Origin: an uncultured Sulfitobacter sp.
Lineage (GTDB): Bacteria > Pseudomonadota > Alphaproteobacteria > Rhodobacterales > Rhodobacteraceae
DNA: 64,000 nt
Assembly (NCBI GenBank): GCA_938003685.1
Contig: CALKXT010000047.1
Span: forward strand, 1 to 64,000
Reading direction: 5' to 3'
Shown here one piece after another: positions 39,176 to 50,600 of this stretch (position 1 is the first letter of the stretch; each line of letters starts with the position of its first letter). The position numbers and the translations under genes were made by a program. Under the pieces are notes generated by a model. It ran no database searches. It worked only from the letters and a program-made list of their open reading frames with translations, and had not been told where the DNA came from.

Positions 39176-41973
39176 TAATGCGCCTCTGCCCAGTTCTTGC
39201 CCTGACCTGCATCAACTGTCAGCTTCACGTCCAGCTTCACAACCGGATCATTCGCGTTTTCCATGACCTCGCGCGCAGCAGTGATCAGCGTTTCTTCGGC
39301 CCCTTCTTCTACCTCAAACAGCAGTTCGTCATGCACCTGCAACAGCATTGTCGCGGGCAGATCAGCAATCGCATCAGGCATGCGGATCATGGCACGGCGG
39401 ATCACGTCAGCGGCGGTGCCTTGGATCGGGGCATTGATGGCGGCGCGGGCGGCAAAACCGGCGTGCGGACCCTTGGCACCAATGTTGGGGGTGTGGATTT
39501 TGCGGCCAAATAGGGTTTGAACATACCCATGCTCTTTGGCAAAGGCCTTGGTGTCATCCATATAGGTGCGAATGCCGGGGAAGCGTTCAAAATAACGGTC
39601 GATGAATCCCTGCGCCTCGGCACGTGGAATCCGCAAATTGCGGGCAAGGCCAAAGCCGCTGATCCCGTAAATCACACCAAAATTGATCGCCTTAGCTTGG
39701 CGGCGCACGTCGGGTGTCATTTCATCCAGTGGGACACCAAACATCTCTGATGCTGTCAGGGCATGAATGTCGATGCCATCCGCAAACGCTTGTTTGAGCT
39801 CGGGTATGTCCGCGATATACGCCAAAATTCGCAATTCAATCTGTGAGTAATCGAGCGCCACCAACGTCTTGCCCGGCTCTGCGATAAAGGCTTCGCGAAT
39901 ACGGCGGCCTTCCTCGGTGCGGATCGGGATGTTTTGCAGGTTCGGATCGGTGGATGCCAAACGACCCGTTGAGGCACCCGCGATAGAATAAGACGTGTGA
40001 ACACGGCCTGTATCGGCATTGATGTGGTTCTGAAGCGCATCTGTGTAAGTTGATTTGAGCTTGGACAGTTGACGCCAATCCAAGACGCGCTTGGGTAAAT
40101 CGTGTTCGGTCGCGAGGTCTTCAAGGACGTCAACGCCCGTTGCGTAAGCTCCGGTTTTGCCCTTTTTCCCGCCCTCTAGCGCCATTTCGTCAAACAGGAT
40201 TTCACCCAGTTGCTTGGGTGATCCGACGTTGAATTTGCGCCCTGCAAGTTCGTAAATCTCGTCCTCTAGCCCGGCCATCTTTTGGGCAAAAGCGTTGGAC
40301 ATGCGCGACAACGTATCGCGGTCAACTTTGATCCCAGATCGTTCCATCGCGGCCAGTACCGGCACCAATGGGCGTTCAAGGGTTTCATAGACTTTGGTGA
40401 CGCCTGCCAAGTGCAATTGCGGTTTAAGCAATTGCCATAGACGCAGCGTGATATCTGCGTCCTCTGCCGCATATTTCACAGCATCCTCAAGCGGCACCTT
40501 GTCAAATGTAATCGCAGATTTACCGGACCCTAACAGCGGTTTGATCGGAATCGGCGTGTGACCCAGATAGCGTTCTGACAGCGTGTCCATGCCGTGATTG
40601 TGCAGTCCCGCGTGCTGCGCGTAAGACATCAGCATCGTGTCATCAAAAGGCGCAACTGTGATGCCGATTTGCGCAAATATCTTGGCGTCATATTTCATGT
40701 TTTGCCCGATTTTCAGGATGCTTGGATCCCGCAACATCGGGGTTAACATTCTTAGCACGTCTTCGGTGGCCATCTGCCCCTCGGCCAGATCGTCAGAGCC
40801 GAACAAATCATCACCGCGATGCGCTTTGTGGATCAGCGGAATGTAACAGGCTTGCCCCGCTTCAACAGCCAACGAAATGCCAACCAGATCAGCAGTCATT
40901 TCGTTTAGGCCAGTGGTTTCGGTATCAACGGCGACATAGCCAAATTCGTAAATTCGGTCGATCCATTTTTGCAGGGCAGCAGCGTCGCTAACCTGTTCAT
41001 ACTTTGCCGGATCAAAAGGGATGTCCGCAGCCACAGGCGCGTCTGGGGTTGCGGGCGCATCTTCGATTGTGGGTGCTTCGCGGCCCATTTGATCAGCCAC
41101 ACGTTTGGACAGCGTGCGGAATTCCATCTCCGCTAAAAAAGTCAGCAGTTTATCCGGGTCCGGGTCTTTTACCTCAAGATCTTCAATCGTGAAATCCAAT
41201 GGGGTATTTTCGTCAAGCAGAACAAGGCGGCGGGACAACCGGATTTGATCTTCGTTGTCGATCAATGTCTGGCGGCGTTTGGGTTGCTTGATCTCACCCG
41301 CACGTTCCAGCAATGCATCCAGATCACCGTATTCATTGATCAACAATGCAGCAGTTTTCACCCCAATCCCCGGCGCGCCGGGAACATTATCGACACTGTC
41401 ACCAGCCAGCGCCTGCACATCCACAACACGTTCGGGGTAAACACCAAACTTCTCAAACACGCCTTCGCGGTCGATTGTTTTGTTCTTCATCGCATCCAGC
41501 ATTTCAACGCCGCCGCCAACCAATTGCATTAAATCTTTGTCAGAACTGATGATGGTACAGCGCCCACCAGCACTTCGCGCCTGTACGGCAAGGGTTGCAA
41601 TGATGTCGTCCGCTTCAAAACCTTCTTTTTCCTCGCAGGCAATATTGAAGGCAATGGTGGCCGCGCGGGTTAGGGGCATCTGTGGGCGCAAATCTTCGGG
41701 CATGGCATCGCGATTGGCTTTGTAGAGGTCATACATGTCATTGCGGAACGTATGGCTGCCTTTGTCGAAAATGACCGCGACGTGGGTGGGCGCATCGGGT
41801 CCGGTGTTGCCCTCAACATAGCGGTGCAGCATGTTGCAAAACCCCGCAACGGCCCCGATGGGCAGGCCATCTGATTTGCGCGTCAGGGGGGGTAACGCAT
41901 GATAGGCGCGAAAGATGAACGCAGAGCCATCGATCAAATGCAGGTGGTGGCCTTTGCCAAATGTCTCGGACAT
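39175..41973 (-). CDS. polA: DNA polymerase I
   Basis: 5'-3' exo, 3'-5' exo (VAVDTETTGLNEM) and polymerase motifs (ALDYSQIELRILA, RRQAKAINFGVIYGISGFGL, LQVHDELLFEV). Confidence 0.97.
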   Translation of the reverse strand: MSETFGKGHHLHLIDGSAFIFRAYHALPPLTRKSDGLPIGAVAGFCNMLHRYVEGNTGPDAPTHVAVIFDKGSHTFRNDMYDLYKANRDAMPEDLRPQMPLTRAATIAFNIACEEKEGFEADDIIATLAVQARSAGGRCTIISSDKDLMQLVGGGVEMLDAMKNKTIDREGVFEKFGVYPERVVDVQALAGDSVDNVPGAPGIGVKTAALLINEYGDLDALLERAGEIKQPKRRQTLIDNEDQIRLSRRLVLLDENTPLDFTIEDLEVKDPDPDKLLTFLAEMEFRTLSKRVADQMGREAPTIEDAPATPDAPVAADIPFDPAKYEQVSDAAALQKWIDRIYEFGYVAVDTETTGLNEMTADLVGISLAVEAGQACYIPLIHKAHRGDDLFGSDDLAEGQMATEDVLRMLTPMLRDPSILKIGQNMKYDAKIFAQIGITVAPFDDTMLMSYAQHAGLHNHGMDTLSERYLGHTPIPIKPLLGSGKSAITFDKVPLEDAVKYAAEDADITLRLWQLLKPQLHLAGVTKVYETLERPLVPVLAAMERSGIKVDRDTLSRMSNAFAQKMAGLEDEIYELAGRKFNVGSPKQLGEILFDEMALEGGKKGKTGAYATGVDVLEDLATEHDLPKRVLDWRQLSKLKSTYTDALQNHINADTGRVHTSYSIAGASTGRLASTDPNLQNIPIRTEEGRRIREAFIAEPGKTLVALDYSQIELRILAYIADIPELKQAFADGIDIHALTASEMFGVPLDEMTPDVRRQAKAINFGVIYGISGFGLARNLRIPRAEAQGFIDRYFERFPGIRTYMDDTKAFAKEHGYVQTLFGRKIHTPNIGAKGPHAGFAARAAINAPIQGTAADVIRRAMIRMPDAIADLPATMLLQVHDELLFEVEEGAEETLITAAREVMENANDPVVKLDVKLTVDAGQGKNWAEAH

Positions 41974-42042
41974 GCGTGCGCTCCTTTGTGGTCACGGCCC
42001 TTGTGCCACGAAGCGCGAAAACCTGCCAGATGCGTTTGTGTG

Positions 42043-42693
42043 CTATCGCGCTTGATAGAGCCTATGTGACAAGCGCACAGAAAGCGGCAGCGGCGTCCAA
42101 ATGCCAAAACGCAAGCCAGCGGCACGCATTATCTCGCCTACCCAAACATTGCAGGTGCGCCCAATGTGAAAACTGCCGTGTGCCGTGAAAAACATATCTG
42201 TGTCGGTGAAGCCTGAAATCGGTAACGGTTGCAGGGGGCCGGGGGCGAAACTATTGCGCAGCGCATTGATCAAGCTGGCATATTGAGTGTCGGAGAGTGC
42301 GATTGTCTGCGCATTCAAATTGGACGACAACGGACCTAGTACATCAACACGCATGACAGATGCATCGCCAGTGAGGCCGCGCCAGATGGACCGCACGCTA
42401 AGGTCTGAATAGCCACCTGTTTGTGTATAGAAATCCCGCGCACCCCATCCAAAGACCAACCATTTTGCATGCTGGTGATGTACCGGAACTCCATGATCAG
42501 ACAGGTTCGCAAATGCGGTTTTGCTAATTGTATCAAGAGGAATCAGGATATCGTAATGAATAGGGCCGCTGATCAAGGCGACCTGATGTCGGCCGATCTC
42601 AGGTTCTTGTGTACCGCTTGGAATGATCGCACCCATGAGTGCGTCAGCCAGATACAGCAAAGGAAGCGCGACAATAAGGGCTATTGCGCGCCA
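42043..42693 (-). CDS. DUF2459/TIGR02117 family protein; start codon uncertain
   Basis: HYDILIPLD...FGWGARDFY...GSFHIGRTCNVWVGEIMRAAGL. The track ORF begins at a TTG inside a TM helix; the frame extends upstream ([23 protein letters not shown]) without ATG/GTG. Confidence 0.75.
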   Translation of the reverse strand, partial: WRAIALIVALPLLYLADALMGAIIPSGTQEPEIGRHQVALISGPIHYDILIPLDTISKTAFANLSDHGVPVHHQHAKWLVFGWGARDFYTQTGGYSDLSVRSIWRGLTGDASVMRVDVLGPLSSNLNAQTIALSDTQYASLINALRNSFAPGPLQPLPISGFTDTDMFFTAHGSFHIGRTCNVWVGEIMRAAGLRFGIWTPLPLSVRLSHRLYQAR

Positions 42694-42704
42694 TAAATAC
42701 CGCT

Positions 42705-42884
42705 TCAGGCTTTGCCCTCAAAATCCGAATGCACAAATTTGCAGTCGCAATAGCCACATTCCACCCATCCTGTATCCTTGGGGATTTGCAGCCAGACACG
42801 TGGATGGCCCAACGCCCCGTCGCCGCCGTCACAGGCGATGCGGTAGGTGTTCACAATGCGGGTTTCGGGCGCTGCAATGGTCAT
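42705..42884 (-). CDS. Short zinc-finger domain protein (CHCC type, NDUFS6-like)
   Basis: 59 aa; C-x(9)-H-x(14)-C-x2-C arrangement ([33 protein letters not shown]). Confidence 0.85.
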   Translation of the reverse strand: MTIAAPETRIVNTYRIACDGGDGALGHPRVWLQIPKDTGWVECGYCDCKFVHSDFEGKA

Positions 42885-42966
42885 TGGCTGGTCCTTGGAT
42901 ACAAGCTGATATTCCACCCGTTATGCCCAATGCGTGCCCATGGGACAAGCCCTGCTTGACATAGGC

Positions 42967-43428
42967 TTAATTCCTGTCAATCCGCGCTAAATAGCAATTA
43001 TTGCGCGCAGAGCGGACATGCACATATGTCACTTTTTCGTCCACAAATATCAGCGCCGCATGACCAAGAATGTCCTTTGAAGGAACAACCGCGCCGGTGC
43101 CATAGACGATGCGATCATCGGATGAATATCCTTTGATCAAATAGTCGGGTGAAGTGGTCAGTACAGGCGGCAAGGTATCGCCACCACCGCGTTCACAAGG
43201 GGCAGCGCATAGAAATATTGGCCCGGTTTCTGCGTAAGGATGTAACCCATCGAAAGGCCGATAGGCCAGTATCAACATACCCGCACCCTTTGGGACGTTC
43301 TTCATGCAGTGACGACAGGGGGTGCCGGAACCATCTGACACGGCATGCTCTGGGGCATGGTCATATGCGTCGGGTGCGCCAGCCTGATAGGCACGAACAA
43401 TATCGGTAGGCAGAGCTGAAAATTGCAT
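42967..43428 (-). CDS. DUF1203 family protein
   Basis: SGTPCRHCMKNVPKGAGMLILAYRPF...ETGPIFLCAAPCER motif pattern of DUF1203. Confidence 0.8.
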   Translation of the reverse strand: MQFSALPTDIVRAYQAGAPDAYDHAPEHAVSDGSGTPCRHCMKNVPKGAGMLILAYRPFDGLHPYAETGPIFLCAAPCERGGGDTLPPVLTTSPDYLIKGYSSDDRIVYGTGAVVPSKDILGHAALIFVDEKVTYVHVRSARNNCYLARIDRN

Positions 43429-43603
43429 TTGAGTGTTCCTTTTGTTGACCTTCTTTGTCGCGGTTATGGGGCTGCTCCCTCAATCCGATTTTTGCGCATA
43501 TTTGCCTAAGGACATGAAAATGGTTCACGCCAGCCCTTTCACCCGCTAGAAGGCCAAGAAAACAAAGCAAGTAATCTATCAGTTGAGCGGAGCAGGCATT
43601 TTC

Positions 43604-45121
43604 ATGAGTACCCCTAAGCCAGTGGTTTTGTGCATCCTTGATGGATGGGGTTTGCGCGACGAACGTGAGGGCAACGCGCCATTGCTAGCCAAAACGCCAA
43701 CCTTTGACCACATCATGCAAAACTGTCCCAACGCGACATTGATCACTTATGGTCCTGATGTGGGTTTACCACGTGGGCAGATGGGCAATTCCGAGGTGGG
43801 GCATACCAACATCGGCGCTGGCCGGGTTGTGGCGATGGATTTGGGTCAGATTGATCTGGCGATTGAGGAAGGTAGCTTTGCTAATAACGCGCGGTTGCGG
43901 GCGTTTATCGGGCAGATGTTGGAAACAGGTGGCACGGCGCACTTGATGGGTGTTGTGTCGGATGGTGGTGTGCATGGGCACTTGAACCACATGATCGCGG
44001 CGGCAAAGTCATTAGATGACGCCAAAGTGCCAGTGGTGATTCACGCTTTGACTGATGGTCGCGACGTGGCCCCGCGTTCTGCGCTTGGATTTTTTGAAAC
44101 GCTTGAGGCGGCGTTGCCGACAGGCGTTCAGATTGCCACAGTAACGGGCCGCTATTATGCGATGGACCGTGATAATCGTTGGGACCGCGTCGCCAAAGCA
44201 TATGCCGCGATCGCCTTTGGTGATGGAATTGCTGAAAAAACCGCCAAAACTGCAGTTGAAAGTGCCTATGCACGCGATGAAAATGATGAATTTATCGCAG
44301 CAGCGGTGCTGGACGGATATGGCGGTATCAAGGATGGCGATGGCCTGTTCTGTTTGAATTTTCGTGCAGACCGCGCGCGCGAGATTATGGCAGCATTTGG
44401 TGACCCCAATTTTGATGCGTTTGATACAGGTAGGCGACCAAAATGCGCTGCACTGATGGGCATGGCGGCTTATTCTGATGCCCATTCAGGGTATATGACC
44501 ACAGTTTATCCCAAACCAGAGATCGTGAACACATTGGGGGCATGGGTTGCACAGCAAGGCCTGCGCCAATTCCGGTTGGCAGAAACTGAGAAATACCCCC
44601 ATGTGACGTTCTTTTTGAACGGCGGTGCGGAATTGCCGGAGGCGGGTGAAGATCGTTATATGCCCAAATCTCCAAATGTCGCGACCTATGATTTGCAGCC
44701 GGAAATGTCGTGCGGCGAAGTGACAGACCATTTTGTGCAGGCGATTGAGGAAGGCTATGACCTGATCGTCGTGAACTATGCCAATCCCGACATGGTTGGT
44801 CACACCGGTGATTTGCAGGCAGGTATTGCCGCATGTGAAGCTGTGGATGCAGGGTTGGCGCGTGTTGTCGAAGCTTTGGAAAAAGCTGGTGGTGCGATGA
44901 TTTTGACGGCAGACCACGGCAACTGCGAAACGATGATTGACCCAGAAACAGGTGGCGCGCACACAGCGCATACGCTGAATCCAGTGCCGGTCGCACTGGT
45001 GGGTGGACCTGATGGCGTGAAATTATCTGGAGGGCGGCTGGCCGATTTGGCACCTACTTTGCTGCACCTTATGGGGTTGACCAAGCCAGATGAAATGACA
45101 GGGCAGTGCCTGTTGTCATGA
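43604..45121 (+). CDS. gpmI: 2,3-bisphosphoglycerate-independent phosphoglycerate mutase
   Basis: VLCILDGWGLRDEREGNA, MGNSEVGHTNIGAGR, NYANPDMVGHTG, TADHGNCETM; start refined to 43604. Confidence 0.96.
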   Translation: MSTPKPVVLCILDGWGLRDEREGNAPLLAKTPTFDHIMQNCPNATLITYGPDVGLPRGQMGNSEVGHTNIGAGRVVAMDLGQIDLAIEEGSFANNARLRAFIGQMLETGGTAHLMGVVSDGGVHGHLNHMIAAAKSLDDAKVPVVIHALTDGRDVAPRSALGFFETLEAALPTGVQIATVTGRYYAMDRDNRWDRVAKAYAAIAFGDGIAEKTAKTAVESAYARDENDEFIAAAVLDGYGGIKDGDGLFCLNFRADRAREIMAAFGDPNFDAFDTGRRPKCAALMGMAAYSDAHSGYMTTVYPKPEIVNTLGAWVAQQGLRQFRLAETEKYPHVTFFLNGGAELPEAGEDRYMPKSPNVATYDLQPEMSCGEVTDHFVQAIEEGYDLIVVNYANPDMVGHTGDLQAGIAACEAVDAGLARVVEALEKAGGAMILTADHGNCETMIDPETGGAHTAHTLNPVPVALVGGPDGVKLSGGRLADLAPTLLHLMGLTKPDEMTGQCLLS

Positions 45122-46248
45122 TCCGCAGTGCGCTCATCCTTTTACTGATTTGGCCTGTTGCAGTTTTTGCTCAATCTGAGGCCGCGGTCGAGGCGCGCGC
45201 AGCAGCGGCAGAATTGGAAAGCGCGTCTGCTTTGCTTGACGACGCGGATAGCGCGCGTGATCGGGTCAAAGCGTTGACGGAAACCATACAGGCGTTTGAA
45301 AAGGGTCTGGGGGCAATGCGCGCTGGCTTGCGTCAAGTCGCAATCAACGAGGCGCAACTGACGCAAAAGCTTGAGGCGCGTGACGGTGAAGTCGCCCAAT
45401 TGCTTGGGGTGTTACAGAGCATCGGTGGGTCACCTTCACCCGTATCATTTTTGCACCCGGATGGCCCAACGGGAACTGCGCGTGCTGGTATGTTGTTGGC
45501 TGAATTGACGCCTGCGCTGAATACCCGTGCTGATGCCTTACGCCGTGATCTTGAAGACGTACAAACGCTGCGTACCCTTCAAGTGGATGCTAAAGAACGG
45601 CTGCAAAAAGGGCTTACTGAAGTGCAAGCTGCGCGGACATCTTTGAACCAAGCGATGGCGAACCGCACGGACCTGCCCATACGCTTTACCGAAGATCCCG
45701 TGCGTACTGCTATTCTAATTGCATCGACCGAGACACTTGATGGATTTGCTAGCGGGTTGTCAGAAATTGTAACGGACGAAGTTGCACCAGCGCCTGTTAA
45801 TTTGGATGGCCAGGTCGGGGACCTCACCCTGCCAGTTCAAGGATTACTATTACGGCGCGCAGGTGAGGCCGATGCCGCAGGTGTGAAACGCCCCGGCATT
45901 ATCGTCGCAACACGCCCTCGTGCCATCGTCACAACCCCTACTGCGGCAACGATCCGTTACACTGGGCCGTTGCTTGATTTTGGCAACGTGATCATTTTAG
46001 AACCGCAAGCGGACACATTGTTTGTGTTGGCGGGTTTAGATGTGGTGTACGGAACAGCAGGACAAGTGATCGCTGGCGGCACACCAATTGGGCTAATGGG
46101 CGGGCAAACAGACGGAAATGACACGACATTGTCACTAGGTCGTGAAGGCACTGGCCCTGATCGCTCAGAAACGCTCTATATAGAGGTCAGGCAAGACAAC
46201 ACTCCACAGGACCCAAGCGACTGGTTCCGCACCGACAAGGATGGATAA
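45118..46248 (+). CDS. EnvC-like murein hydrolase activator (coiled coil plus degenerate LytM domain)
   Basis: Signal peptide, coiled coil, C-terminal LytM/M23-like fold; located between gpmI and ctpA as in many alphaproteobacteria. Confidence 0.85.
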   Translation: MIRSALILLLIWPVAVFAQSEAAVEARAAAAELESASALLDDADSARDRVKALTETIQAFEKGLGAMRAGLRQVAINEAQLTQKLEARDGEVAQLLGVLQSIGGSPSPVSFLHPDGPTGTARAGMLLAELTPALNTRADALRRDLEDVQTLRTLQVDAKERLQKGLTEVQAARTSLNQAMANRTDLPIRFTEDPVRTAILIASTETLDGFASGLSEIVTDEVAPAPVNLDGQVGDLTLPVQGLLLRRAGEADAAGVKRPGIIVATRPRAIVTTPTAATIRYTGPLLDFGNVIILEPQADTLFVLAGLDVVYGTAGQVIAGGTPIGLMGGQTDGNDTTLSLGREGTGPDRSETLYIEVRQDNTPQDPSDWFRTDKDG

Positions 46249-46251
46249 AAG

Positions 46252-47592
46252 ATGAAGAAATTTGTGATGGCTGCCATTGGCGGCACTTTGGCAGGTGTTC
46301 TCGTTACAACACAGATTGCCGGCCCCTTGTTGGCGCAGGAATCGGCCAAGACAGAAAATGTTTATGAACAGCTTGACCTGTTTGGCGACATCTTTGAACG
46401 CATTCGCGCGCAATACGTGGAAGAGGTCGAAACTGATGAACTGATCGAAGCGGCCATCAACGGCATGCTGACATCGCTTGATCCACATTCCAGCTATCTG
46501 TCGCCCAAAGCTGCTGCCAAGATGCGCGAACAGACGCGCGGTGAATTTGGTGGTCTTGGTATTGAAGTCACGCAAGAAGACGGCTTTGTCAAAGTTGTAT
46601 CACCCATTGATGGTACACCTGCCGCTGAGGCGGGTATCGAAGCGGGTGATTTTATCACGCAGGTGAACGGCGAAAGCCTGTTGGGTTTGCTTCTCGACGA
46701 TGCGGTCGAACTGATGCGCGGCCCTGTGGGGTCCGAGATTGTCATCACCGTTGTGCGTGAAGGTGAGGCAGAACCGTTTGATGTGTCGATCATTCGTGAC
46801 ACGATCCAATTGACGGCGGTACGTGCGCGCACCGAAGGATCGACTGCGGTGCTGCGTCTGACGACATTCAACGAACAGACCTATCCAAAGATGAAAGAAG
46901 AGCTGGAAAAGCAGATCGAAAACCTTGGCGGCATCGATAACATGAACGGCATTGTCCTCGACCTGCGCAACAATCCGGGTGGATTGTTGAATCAAGCGAT
47001 TGCCGTGTCCGATGCGTTCTTGGAAGAAGGCGAAATCGTCAGCACGCGTGGCCGTGAATTGGCCGATGGTGACCGGGTGAACGCGACACCGGGTGATTTG
47101 TCGCAAGGCAAACCGATTGTTGTGTTGATCAACGGTGGCTCTGCTTCGGCGTCTGAAATTGTTGCGGGTGCGTTGCAAGATCACCGCCGCGCGATTGTGA
47201 TTGGTACAAAAAGCTTTGGTAAGGGGTCTGTTCAGACCGTCATGCCACTGCGTGGTGATGGTGCGATGCGCCTGACGACTGCGCGTTATTACACGCCATC
47301 AGGCCGCTCTATTCAGGCGCTGGGTGTGTCCCCAGATATCATCGTAGCACAGCCCGCAGTAAAGCCGAAAACCGAAGAAGAGGAAGAGGCGGCCACAACA
47401 CGTCGCACACGTTCAGAAGCGGACTTGCGCGGTAGCTTGAACAACGACAGCTTGACCGAAGATCAGATCAAGCAGATTGAAGCCGACCGCGATAAAGCCG
47501 AAAAAGCCGCTGAATTGCGCGAGGAAGATTACCAACTGGCCTATGCCATTGATATTCTCAAGGGTCTGTCTGCATTGGGTCCAAAAGAGTAA
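46252..47592 (+). CDS. ctpA: Carboxyl-terminal processing protease (S41 family)
   Basis: SLDPHSSYLSP, PDZ domain, NGGSASASEIVAGALQDHRRAIVIGTKSFGKGSVQ. Confidence 0.95.
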   Translation: MKKFVMAAIGGTLAGVLVTTQIAGPLLAQESAKTENVYEQLDLFGDIFERIRAQYVEEVETDELIEAAINGMLTSLDPHSSYLSPKAAAKMREQTRGEFGGLGIEVTQEDGFVKVVSPIDGTPAAEAGIEAGDFITQVNGESLLGLLLDDAVELMRGPVGSEIVITVVREGEAEPFDVSIIRDTIQLTAVRARTEGSTAVLRLTTFNEQTYPKMKEELEKQIENLGGIDNMNGIVLDLRNNPGGLLNQAIAVSDAFLEEGEIVSTRGRELADGDRVNATPGDLSQGKPIVVLINGGSASASEIVAGALQDHRRAIVIGTKSFGKGSVQTVMPLRGDGAMRLTTARYYTPSGRSIQALGVSPDIIVAQPAVKPKTEEEEEAATTRRTRSEADLRGSLNNDSLTEDQIKQIEADRDKAEKAAELREEDYQLAYAIDILKGLSALGPKE

Positions 47593-47611
47593 TTTCTATA
47601 GCAGTCTAAAC

Positions 47612-47645
47612 AAAAAAGGCCCGTGCATGATGCATGGGCCTTTTT
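47612..47645. terminator. Bidirectional rho-independent terminator between ctpA and the RND permease
   Basis: AAAAAAGGCCCGTGCA-TGA-TGCATGGGCCTTTTT: near-perfect hairpin flanked by A and T tracts, between convergent genes. Confidence 0.9.
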
Positions 47646-47680
47646 ATGTGTGTGCGCATATCGCCCGCAAACGATGGCCG

Positions 47681-50600
47681 TTACTTGCGAAACATCAGCC
47701 GATAAGCACAAGGCACGAGCAGCAGTGTTAAAGGTGTCGCGGCTGCTAACCCGCCAATCATCAAGGTGGCCATCGGTTCGAACAAGGCACCCCCAGCAAT
47801 CGCCATGGGAAGCAAGCCAAACACCGTTGTGAAAGTCGTCAGTAAAATTGGCGTCACACGTTTCTTTGATGCTGACACAATCGCATCTTCAATCGATTGT
47901 GTGGCGCGTTCAATGTCGATTTGGTCGATCAGAACAATGGCGTTGTTGATGATGATACCGGCCAAGGAAATCATCCCAAGCGTGCCAAAAAATGACATCG
48001 GTTGACCAAACAAATACAAACCAATTCCGGCACCGGATGCGACCAATGGAATGGTCATAAAAGTCAGTGCAACGCGACGGGACGAGTTGAACTGGAACAT
48101 CAAAGCAATCAACATCACGACCACAGTCAGTGGCAAGCCACTTGCCAGATTGCTGTTTGCCTCAGAGCTGTCCGTCAATTCGCCGCCGATCTCTACGCGA
48201 TAATCCGGCCCCAGATCAGCGATGACATCATCAATCGTGGGCTGCAAATGATCCAGCATCTCACCTGCTGAGAAGCGACCGCTTTTGCCTTCGACAATAA
48301 GTTGACGTTCCTGATTTTCGCGCCTGATTTGCGAAAACTCAAACCGGGGCGCAAAGTTTGCTACTTGATCAAGTGCTATCAAGCGGCCGTTGGCAGGAAT
48401 CGATAGATTCGCCAAATCTTCCAGACTGTCACGAAAGCTTTCATCAGCACGCAAGACAATTGGTATGCTGTCACTGCCTTCGCGGTAGGTGGATTCGACC
48501 GTACCGCTTAGGAATGTTTCCATCACATCAGAGATATCGCGCGACGTCACGCCGAATTCGCGCGCTTTGTCCTGTTGGACCTCAACAATCATTTTGACCA
48601 GCTTGTTGCCCCAATTGGTTTTGACGAATATTTGGTCAGGAACTGTGTTAAAGGCGGCCTCCAACTGTTTGGACGCGGCGAGTAATCTATCGCCATCTTC
48701 ACCAATAATCTTGACCTGAACAATACCACTTTCACCCGCCCCCATCGATAGGCGTGTTACCCGAAAACGGGCTGCCGGATGATTGCGCAGAACATGTGCG
48801 CGCAAGCGATCTGCGGCGACAACTGCCCCATCCGCATCGGCAGTGTTCACCACAAAAAATGCGCTTGACGGGTCTGTGTCCGCCGGGGATAGGGCAAGGT
48901 AAAATCGCGGCCCACCAGAGCCAACAAATACCGTTGTATTGACGACCTCGGGGTTAGCATCCGCATCAGACAGCCACTTTTCAACCGCCAGTGCCTCGTC
49001 GCGGGTTGCTTTGATGGATGTGCCACGGGGCATATCCATATACATCAGAAAATCAGCACGCGCAGAAAGCGGAAACATCTCAGACTTGTTTAGGCCTAAA
49101 ACGGAGCTGCCTAAGATCACAACCAGATAAACTGCTGGCACAATCAACAGACCCCAGCGCAAAATGCGCCGCACCAACCAGCCGTACCAACGCACGAGTG
49201 CGTTTTCCTTGGGTTCCTTGCCCGCCTTTAAAATGCGTGCCGCAAGAAATGGCAGGATATATAATGCTGTGACCCATGAACCCAACAACATCAACGCAAC
49301 AACAGCCCCTAGCGAGAAGGCAAATTCGCCTGTCGTGCCCTCAAGGATGAGCATTGGAATAAACGCAGAAACTGTAGTGATGGAAGCTACAGCGAGTGGG
49401 ATAAAGAACTGTTTGCCCGCGTCCAATGCAGCATCTTCAGGGGCGGCACCCGCGCGCAAACGGTTTTGAATATCCTCAACCACAACCAGCCCATTGTCGA
49501 CCAGCAGTCCTAGCGAGATGATCACCGCCGCAATCGAAATTTGTTGCAAAGCGATGCCAAGATAGGACATGCCGAGCAGCGCAAAACCCATAGTAAAAGG
49601 CACGATCATCGCAACCACCAAAGCAGGGCGTAGGCCAAGGAACAACAACAACACCAATAAAACAACGCCAAATGTCTGCGCTACATTGCTGAGCGCGCTG
49701 TTGATCGCGACGGTCACGTTGGTCTCTTGATAGGTTGAAAAGTTATATGAAATCCCAATGGGTTGTGTATCTTCAAACGCGGCAACCCTATCCTTGAGGA
49801 CTTTGCCGATCTTTTGGATGTCGCGTGTGTCGTTCATTTCGACGGCCAGCAACAAGGCAGGCTTGCCATTAAAATAGACCGGCGATTCAGGTGGATCGAC
49901 AAAGCCGCGTCGGACAGTCAGCAAATCCTTGAGTCGCACCAAATTGCCTGTGCTACTGACCTGTGTCAGAATTTCACCAATCTCTTCGACTGAGTTGAAA
50001 TCGCCATTTGCCTCGAGGGCAAGTGTGGTGCCAGCAGCATCCAATTTACCCGCAGGAAGGATGACGTTCTGAGCCTGTAAATCGGCAATCACTTGCTTAA
50101 GTTGCACACCAACAGCGGCCAATTTTCGACTGTCGATCTCAAGGAAAATCCGTTCATCCTGGACGCCAGATAGACTAACCTTGGTGATGCCATCTAACGT
50201 GTATAAATTCTTGCGCAAGGCATCCGCAGAATCCCAGACTTCGCGTAGATCGAACCCTTCGCCAGTGACCGCAATTGTCGCAATCGAAACATCGCCGTAA
50301 TTGGTGTTGATGTTCGGGCCTTGGGTGCCTTCAGGAAACCGGACCTCTTCCATTTTGTTGCGGATGTCTTGAAAGATGGCAGGCAGTTCTGACGAGCCAA
50401 CCGATTCATATAAATTCAGCGTGACAACAGCTGAACCCGTGGTGATTAGCGTCGAAATATCTTCAACTTCACCAATCTCGCGGGCTTTGCGTTCAATTGG
50501 TGTCGCCAAAAGATCTTCGACCCGCTCAGGCGACATGCCCTCAAAACTCGCCGCAACGATTGCCGTGCGAATGGTGATCGCAGGGTTTTCCCGTTTAGGC

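Noticed and set aside
44385-45053. 222-aa minus-strand ORF
   Set aside because: Antisense within gpmI; Pro/His/Arg-rich composition, no family signal.
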